A stretch of DNA of 25,932 bases from Microdochium bolleyi (taxonomy: Eukaryota; Ascomycota; Sordariomycetes; Xylariales; Microdochiaceae): contig KQ964314.1 in assembly GCA_001566295.1 (NCBI GenBank), positions 1 to 25,932 of the forward strand, given 5' to 3'. The notes under the pieces were generated by a model, which made no database searches, was not told where the DNA came from, and saw only the letters and a list, made by a program, of their open reading frames with translations. Below, one piece after another: positions 19,600 through 25,932 of the stretch; positions within the stretch are counted from its first letter, which is position 1; each line of letters opens with the position of its first letter. The position numbers and the translations under genes were made by a program.

Positions 19600-21607
19600 T
19601 TAGTCGGCAGCGAACCTGCTTTTCTTCCGAATGGCACTCCCGTATCTGAAGAAAATGTATGGGAATGGCATCATTACGACGGTGAGGAAGGCAAGCAGCG
19701 ATGACGCCCACTGAAACCCTATCGCCTCGTACATTTGGGTTCCGAAGAGTGGAAACGCCGCTATCAGTTCGATCAGAAGCCAAAACAAGACGAGGAAGCA
19801 GAAGCGAGAAAGGGAACGAAAAGCGGGAGATTTAGTTAACGGCGTCTGCAATTGAGGTTGAGTATATCGTACCTGCAAAGATGTTGCGGACGAATGAATT
19901 GGCAGCCAGGGCACTCGCGGCACATGAGGGATACGCGTCAACCTAAGCCGAACAGATACTGAGTATGTGTTTATCTCTAAAACACGATATATGGAAAACA
20001 AAATCTCACCAGAAATGTAAAAATGCCAGTAAATAAGAGGATGTTACTATTGGGTCAGCTTCATTAACATTGTACCGGCACAAGTAGAAGAAGAAGAAGA
20101 AATGGTAAAGAACAAGGGGGGCGGGACAACTGCTATAGCCATGGCCAACAAATGATGAAAACTTTGGGAAAAGAATGACATGCACAAAACAACTTACCCG
20201 GCGCCAAATAGAACCGATCCGATCATTGGGAATATCCAATGTACCGAGGGAAGAGTCGTCCATGCAAACATGAAGAGGCCGGCAGGGACCAGGACGGAGC
20301 CAAGCATAGCGGGGACGAGTCGGAATTCAGGCGTGTCTTCCCCTCTGGCACCACCAGAAACGTTATCATGGCTGCTATAAAGCCACCGGCTGATGCAGTT
20401 CCGCATGGGCTCTATCAAGAACCCGACCAAGGTGCCCAGCATAATGCCCAAGAAGGACAAGCCGGATTGCCACGAATTGAAGTAGTACACCGTGTGGAAG
20501 ATGAGGGGGAATGCGCCAAAGAAGAGATAGATGATGCCCAGCAGGATTGCAGCGTAGAGGCAGAGGTTGAGGCACATGGGCTCGAAGAAGAGGAGCTGGA
20601 AAGGGCGGAGCAGCGAGAGATGGAGAGTGTGAGGGATCGACTTGTTGGACCTCTCTATAGGGGCGAACCATCTTGCATCGCCGGTCTCGGCACGTCGGCG
20701 GCGGGCGGCACGTTTTAGCAGGACAGGTCCTAACGAATAAGAAAGATCAGTATTACTGCACAGCTGGCTCCGAGAGAAATAAATCTGACCGAATGTTTCT
20801 GGGATGAAAAGGACAATTTGCACCCAAAGCAGGAATGACCAAATGATCAGAAAGTAGTACGTCCACCGCCAATCCACTATGAAGTTGATGGCACCCCCAA
20901 TCACGGGACCCAGACTGGGACCAGACATTGTGAAGATAGAGAGCAAGGCCATCGGAGCCTGAAGCACAGCGGTTGGGAATATGTCTCTGACCGTCCCGCC
21001 GGCCACAGCAAGGAACACGCCGCCGGTGGAGGCACTCAAGAACCGAAAGACCAGAATGGTTTCCACGTTCTTGGCAAAGGCCTGCGGTACGAGGCAGATG
21101 AGATACAGCGTCCACGACACGATGTAGATAGGCCGCCGGCCATAGAATTCGCTGAGCGGGCTGATGACCATGGGCCCCAGGCTGAGTCCCAGCACAAACG
21201 TCGACAAGCCCAGCATGGAGATTATCCTGATGTTTTGGAACTCCGCCTCCATGCCATCGAAGGTCTTGGTGTAGATGGAGCTCGCACAGGTTCTGTGGTT
21301 CAGGTCGTCAGTTCTTAATTTCCCCCTCCGCATTTTGCAAAGGGGCTATGAGCGGGTTTCATCTCCAGGTTACTGACACGCAAAGGCTGACGTGCGCAAT
21401 AACGAACACGATCAGCCACTTTTTTACCCCCGAGAACCTCATTGGAGACACATCGTGTTCGTAGCCGTCGTCCCAATCGACTTGGAATGCGTGCCTGTCG
21501 TGTCGAGCCGGACCTCCTATCCCTTCGTGTTTGGCACGTGGCTCAGTGGGGGTGCCGTTGTGACTCGGGGGCTGGTGCAAGCCGGAAGAGGCGTCAATAC
21601 CCGACAT
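19600..21607 (-). CDS. MFS transporter, DHA1 drug:H+ antiporter-like
   Basis: A 12-helix proton-driven transporter of the fungal multidrug/polyamine (DHA1) type, probably in the plasma membrane. Exons on the minus strand are 21607-21378, 21292-20790, 20729-20198, 20046-20010, 19942-19873 and 19760-19600. Introns are 85, 60, 151, 67 and 112 nt, giving 510 residues. A hydrophilic N-tail of about 60 residues precedes helix 1 (KKWLIVFVIAHVSLCV). The motif-A loop LSEFYGRRPIYI follows helix 2, and helix 5 carries GPSLGPVIGGA. The cytoplasmic central loop PETFGPVLLKRAARRR appears only when the 20730-20789 intron is removed. The last helices are rebuilt from three small exons (GNILFTGIFTFL, VDAYPSCAASALAANS, AAFPLFGTQMYEA), matching the usual DHA1 C-terminal pattern. 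The ATG was chosen at MSGIDASSG. Context suggests export of the cluster's product or a toxic substrate. Confidence 0.9.
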
Positions 21608-21681
21608 ATTGGCTCGGTGTTCCAATTATTCATCCTCCCGAGTCGAGACTGAATTAAGGGGCGCAGCAGAGAGAAAAGAAA

Positions 21682-21726
21682 CCGATTAAAAACAAAGTTT
21701 CCCGGGTTCGACCACGGCTTAATCGG
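21682..21726. promoter_or_regulatory. inverted repeat with CGG half-sites upstream of the MFS gene
   Basis: CCGATTAA at 21682-21689 and TTAATCGG at 21719-21726 are exact inverse 8-mers about 75-120 bp upstream of the MFS ATG (21607). Each arm carries a CGG/CCG triplet, the half-site type bound by Zn2Cys6 dimers, though the 29-nt spacer is longer than usual. Candidate operator for the neighbouring regulator. Confidence 0.35.
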
Positions 21727-22267
21727 GGACTGGCCTCAGGCGAGAGAGGGAAGAAGCTGGTAGTGTTAAATTCGCTTCTCGGGGCGCTAACCCAATCGAG
21801 ATGGGAATGGGTACATTGCCATGTTGTGGAAAGTTACCGCATTAGGAAATCTCCCAGACCCGTTTATCCGGACCGTGCCCTTTTCCCTAACCGGGTAGTG
21901 ACCCTCTGGCCGTAGCTGTTTTAACTGTTATTACAGGCCGCTAGCGAATCCCTGCTTTTGTACGTATTTGTTTTGCAAAGTACAAATGCCGTTACAATTT
22001 CTTCTACTAGCAGTTAGTGAATGCTCCTTGTCTCCGCTCGGTGACGAGTTCCTTAGGCTTTGCGGGAGTTTGATATCGAAGGCTCATCTCATCGTATCCG
22101 TGCTCCAGAGAGAACGAGCCACAGCAATTGTCCGTTTTAATATTAAAAAGTCCTGAGGTCTGAACTGCGGCTATTCTATAATAGCCTACGTCTTATTCGG
22201 TCCGTGCCCCTCTAAGGGGGGCGCCGAAAAATATAGTAGGTGTACGGAACGGTCACCAGGGGCCTGG

Positions 22268-22480
22268 AGAATAGTGCGCGCGCGTGCGCCGGCCAGGCGC
22301 GGCCGCGCCCCGCCCCCGTACCGGCGCCGGCTAAGCGGGCGCGCGCGCCGCCGCCCAGCGCCGCCCCACCGCGCCCCACCGCGGGGCCCGCGGACCTACC
22401 ACGCGTCGGGGAGCGGGGCCGCTAGGCCCGATCGGGAAGGCGCGCGCCGGCGGCGGCCCCACCGCGCGTAGGCGGCCCTC
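22268..22480. repeat. very GC-rich subtelomeric island
   Basis: In 22321-22380 only 6 of 60 bases are A or T. The tract is dominated by GCGC, CCGCC and GGCCGCG runs with almost no CpA, and ends where the tandem array begins. It is not a coding region by any frame I trust. Confidence 0.7.
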
Positions 22481-22930
22481 GTGCCCGGAGGCACCAGACG
22501 CCGCGCCGGCCCTACCGCCCGCCTATATATACGGTATAGCGTGTATATATATATATCGACCCGGTGCCTAGAGGCACCAGATACCGGCCCGGCCCAGGAC
22601 CACAACACCAGCACCCGCGCCTCCGGGCACGGGTACGGCACCAGATACCGGCAGCGCAGCAGCCCCACAGCCCGGCCCGTATCCCTACCCGTGCCCCCAG
22701 GCACCAGATCAGATACGCAGGGCAGCACCGCAGCGCCGCCTATGCCTGGAGGCACCAGATACCGGCCCCGTAGCACTATACCGCGCTGCCCGTACCTGGA
22801 TGCACCAGATACCAGGCCAGCACTACACAACGCTACCCGTACCTAGAGGCACCAGATACCAGGCTAGTACCACCATAGCGCTACCCGTACCTAGAGTTTA
22901 AGGTACTAGACCGGGTTTAGATTCAGTACT
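22481..22930. repeat. degenerate subtelomeric tandem array
   Basis: About eight imperfect units share the core CCTGGAGGCACCAGATACC. GCACCAG occurs at 22491, 22574, 22638, 22701, 22752, 22802 and 22849, with a decayed copy at about 22902. Spacing shortens from 83 to about 50 bp toward the telomere, and the units grow richer in TA (CCTGGAGG becomes CCTAGAGG). An alternating TA stretch lies at 22523-22557. Confidence 0.75.
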
Positions 22931-25828
22931 ACACTATAGCAGTAGACAAGTAACTACACACCGTCTCAGTAGAGTTAGGAGCAGTTATTAGTTATTATTC
23001 CGGGCTTAAGTCGTTAGGTTCAGTAGGTAACCCCTCCCTCCTAGGACAGCTTCTTTATCGCCAGAGCGATAACCAGTATACTATTCACATACAGTAACTA
23101 CCCTAGACTCTACTTAAAACCCTCCCACAGCTAAGCACCCACCGTCCCGTCCCCCGTCTTACCTAGGTATAGACCCTCCCTACCGTCGAAGCCCTCGTTA
23201 CGTAGCTTACCTAGGCCACTTAGCGCCGCGATTATATCGTTAATAATACCTAGCGCCTCCAGTAATAGCGCGCCGTATAGGTCCTAGAGGCAGGCGCCTA
23301 GTGTGTATCCGCCTTCGTCCTATACTGTGTCTGTCGGGTGCTAGGGTCGAGGACAGCCGTAAACGAAGCAGTACGACTAGCTAGCTAGCCCGTCGCCGCC
23401 TATACTAGGGTTCACCGAACGTCGTATACTACAGATCTTAGCGGCTATCGCTCTACTATACCCGGCCGCGATATCGTGAGTCGTATAACCGTTCCCTTCC
23501 ACTAAGTACACCGCACAGAGCCCGCTTACAGCTATCTCGACAATAAACCTACGAAAACGGCCTACGTCGACCAGGTACTCGATATATTCTGTACGACCTA
23601 ACTACTCGCTTACGGTTAGGGTCTGCTCGTCGCGGCGTAGTAGCTTAGTACCCCCGTCTTCCTCTAACGTGTCACTATATGTCGGTGAGGTAGCCTTAGA
23701 GAAGGCCTCGATTCGGTGATTAGCTCGTCCTAGGATCCTCGAGACTAGGTCGCTATTGTTGTTGTCGTTGCTATTGTGCTCTTCTTTAACCTGTGTAGGA
23801 GCTACTGGTGCCGGCGCTATAGCTACCGGAGCGGTTATACTATTACCTGGTACCTAGAGGTAGCGCCCTATAGCTACTGTCTTTTCTACCTCTAGGTACT
23901 AGACCGCCCTAGACGGCCTCACTACCGCTACCCTATACGCCCCGTACGTGTTATACCGGTAGCTATAATCGTATACCTCGCTGTCGAGGTACTCGGACAC
24001 TATACTACAGTAATACTACGTCTTAGCGAACTCCTGTACCTTACTGTGTAGTCGTCCCTTATCGGTAACTAGGTATATAGACGACGGGTTACCTTATCGG
24101 CTTACGCGGCTAAATTGCTAGTAAAGCGTGACCAGATTAAACGCCTTAATATATACTACGAGCGGTAGCTGCTTAAAGTCCACGCCTAGGCCTAGTTTCG
24201 TCGTGGCTATAATAATGCTACTGTCCTACTGCTACTTTATTAGGCTAGCGTCGAGCTCCACGTCTTCTATACCCCTGTAGTACTTACACACACTAAGGTC
24301 CTTACTTAGCGTGTCGTATAGGCCCTTTGACGTCGTGTAAATAATAGCCTTATCGCTACCTTAGAGTTCGCGCACGAGTATAGTAGCGACCTACTAGTAC
24401 TAGTCGCTTACCGAGTTGATATAGTTATAGGCTAGATTGGCCCTCTCGCTTAGCGCTTATACGATACGTATAGCCTCCCTGTCCTAGCCGGCGAGTTTAT
24501 AGAACTCGTGCTCCTTTAACGGTAGTAGCGTGCCTGTTATTACTACTACCCGATCGTATAGAGCCGCCGCCTACTGGATTATCTTCTATACGGTCGGCCG
24601 GAAGTTACTGCCTGTGATTAGTATCTCCTAGGCCTCGTCTACGATTATACGGTTGAGGCGGCGCCCGGCCTTTACCCGCCCGGTGTAAGCTTGGAACGAT
24701 GCGGACCCGAGTGACTCCGGTGTTACGATTATAACCGACGCTGTCGACCTGGCCTCGGTGCCCTAGACCTTGTAGTCGATGCCGTGCTCTTATAGGCGCT
24801 GCTGTGTGGCCTGCTATAGGCTCTTAAGCGGCTATACTACGATAGTCGTGGATTCGGGCTATATAAATATAGGGAGGCTGAAGACTATTAACTTACCGCT
24901 GCCTGTGCTAGTTACGTATAGGATAATATTAATATTCGGGTCTAATATTACTCTAAACGCCCGTACTTAGTGCGAGCGGATCTCTATAGCGCTGTCCTGT
25001 AGTAGCGCGTATAGGTTTACGGACGTGCCGATATCCTGGACGCTCTATAGGCGTATCTCCTACTGCTCCCCGGCGACGTCCCGGGTGGCTATCGGATTAT
25101 TATAGACCCTACTGATCCGGTGCTTCGAGCCCTTCTTATCTGTGTCGAGGTCCTAGAAAGCGTGCTAGAGCTTTGAGGTACCGAGGAATCTCTTAACGTC
25201 CGCCTCTGATATCCTCTCGACGGTATATTATATTGCTGCTGTAGCTGAGGAGTGCGACGCCTGCTTGTCGAGTAACCCCTGTACTACCTTATTATCGCTA
25301 CTGGTGCTATTTATGTCGATATTGTCGAAGAAGCCTGCCACGTCCCGGCGGCCCTAGGCTGTTGCCAGATGTCTCTAGTCTAGAGGCTTCAGCTTAATCC
25401 CTACAGCGGTATACGACAGCTTTTTTATACTGCTGGTCAGCTGGTTGTATACGGTCCGGTCGTCGAGCTTGCCGACGATAACGCTGTCGTTAAATAGGTA
25501 TGGGTTCGGTGGCAGTAGCTGGCCCTTTATCGTGTCGCCCTGTATCGTGCTCTCGATTATATGTGCGAAGGGCTATATCACATATAGGTAGACGACCACT
25601 AGTCTTAAGAGCCTCGCCGGTAGGAAGCGCTAAACAGGCCTCTCGCCGCCACGCTATATAGTCTTACTGCTGAAACAGTATATAGCTATATAGCCGCCAC
25701 ATAGTAGGAGCGACCGCTTACTAATAGTAGTATTAACGAAGCGTAGCGTCGCGATGTCTGGCCTGCGCCCTGGAATACCCCCTACCAGTATTATCGTCGG
25801 TACTAGCGCCTGCGTAAACGCCTCTAGG
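22931..25828 (-). pseudogene. RIP-mutated RecQ-like telomere-linked helicase relic
   Basis: Reading the minus strand from the telomere inward gives a long helicase-like frame broken by stops that are almost all TAG. Visible pieces: an N-terminal region with GGYIAIYCFSSKT, RFLPARLLRLVVVYLYVI and PFAHIIE, typical of fungal telomere-linked helicases; motif I STGSGK (codons at 24906-24892); SVIIVTPESLG; motif II IIVDEA followed by a stop where His is usual (24639-24628); the C-terminal core TTKLGLGVDF; and a motif VI-like QFSRVSR-GNPSSIYLV near 24060-24130. Motifs I and II share a frame, and six stops (five TAG, one TAA) lie between about 24861 and 24628. Later Cys positions of the zinc-binding tail appear as Tyr. 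CpA/TpG are rare and TpA abundant while CpG survives, which is the mark of RIP. The N-terminus is cut by the telomere. The inner end is approximate. Confidence 0.85.
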
Positions 25829-25932
25829 TTAGGGTTAGGTTAGGGTTAGGGTTAGGGTTAGGGTTAGGGTTAGGGTTAGGGTTAGGGTTAGGGTTAGGGT
25901 TAGGGTTAGGGTTAGGGTTAGGGTTAGGGTTA
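25829..25932 (+). repeat. telomere, (TTAGGG)n
   Basis: About 17 tandem TTAGGG units run to the end of the window. One early unit is the variant TTAGG (25835-25839). The G-rich strand reads 5'-to-3' toward the right edge, so this is a true chromosome end. It abuts the helicase relic with no spacer. Confidence 0.97.

Larger units (their letters stand above)
21608..22480. other. promoter of the MFS gene grading into subtelomeric DNA
   Basis: No gene recognised. The first part (to about 21950) is ordinary intergenic DNA that includes an inverted repeat at 21682-21726. From about 22265 the sequence becomes extremely GC-rich (see the separate entry). A short open frame at 21968-22156 shows no coding features. 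Confidence 0.45.

Noticed and set aside
20083..20101. (GAA)n run in the MFS gene
   Set aside because: It is the polypyrimidine part of the third intron read on the plus strand, not an independent element.
21698..21720. CCCGGGTTCGACC resembling a tRNA T arm
   Set aside because: The stem does not pair and no other tRNA arms are near; the same area is better described by the CCGATTAA inverted repeat.
22240..22846. Pro/Arg/Ala-rich open frames over the GC-rich island and tandem array
   Set aside because: They arise from base composition and repeats; all frames look alike and no domain is present.
22481..22930. CRISPR-like array of repeats
   Set aside because: Spacing is irregular, the repeats are degenerate and the whole unit including the spacer is related; the genome is eukaryotic.

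Overview
The window reads as the end of a chromosome from a filamentous ascomycete (Pezizomycotina). The evidence is a terminal (TTAGGG)n tract at the right edge, genes broken by short introns of about 48-180 nt with GT...CTRAY...AG signals, a Zn2Cys6 regulator, and patches carrying the C-to-T signature of RIP (repeat-induced point mutation). I cannot name the species.

Layout, left to right. (1) 70-2213, minus strand: a five-exon gene for an unrecognised protein, cut off at its 5' end by an AT-rich, RIP-like island (2214-about 2830). The island holds a transposon-terminus-like sequence that recurs at 5685-5722. (2) 3029-4586, plus strand: a cytochrome P450 relic of the pisatin-demethylase type, lacking its N-terminus and carrying two in-frame stops, a deletion and a damaged heme-binding loop. 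(3) 4587-6257: gene-poor, with a tRNA-Cys-like element on the minus strand. (4) 6258-21607: an intact six-gene block. It holds an FAD-dependent aromatic-ring-type monooxygenase (+), a lipocalin-like small protein (-), an amidohydrolase of the TRZ/ATZ-MTA deaminase type (+), a CocE/NonD (S15)-type alpha/beta hydrolase with an unusual N-terminal domain (+), a Zn2Cys6 transcription factor (+) and a DHA1-type MFS transporter (-). (5) 21608-25932: subtelomere. It contains a very GC-rich island, a degenerate tandem array, a RIP-shredded RecQ-like telomere-linked helicase relic on the minus strand, and the telomere itself.

The six-gene block has the make-up of a fungal metabolic cluster: oxygenase, amidohydrolase, alpha/beta hydrolase, possible small-molecule binder, pathway regulator and exporter. 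A plausible but unproven reading is a catabolic, detoxification or biosynthetic route for a nitrogen-containing, probably cyclic compound, with the MFS protein moving substrate or product and the regulator controlling the set. I do not recognise this combination as a described cluster. Exon boundaries were inferred by hand from splice signals, frame continuity and family conservation. Each of the five full gene models that need splicing (lipocalin-like, amidohydrolase, S15-type, regulator, transporter) closes in frame, as does the two-exon monooxygenase.
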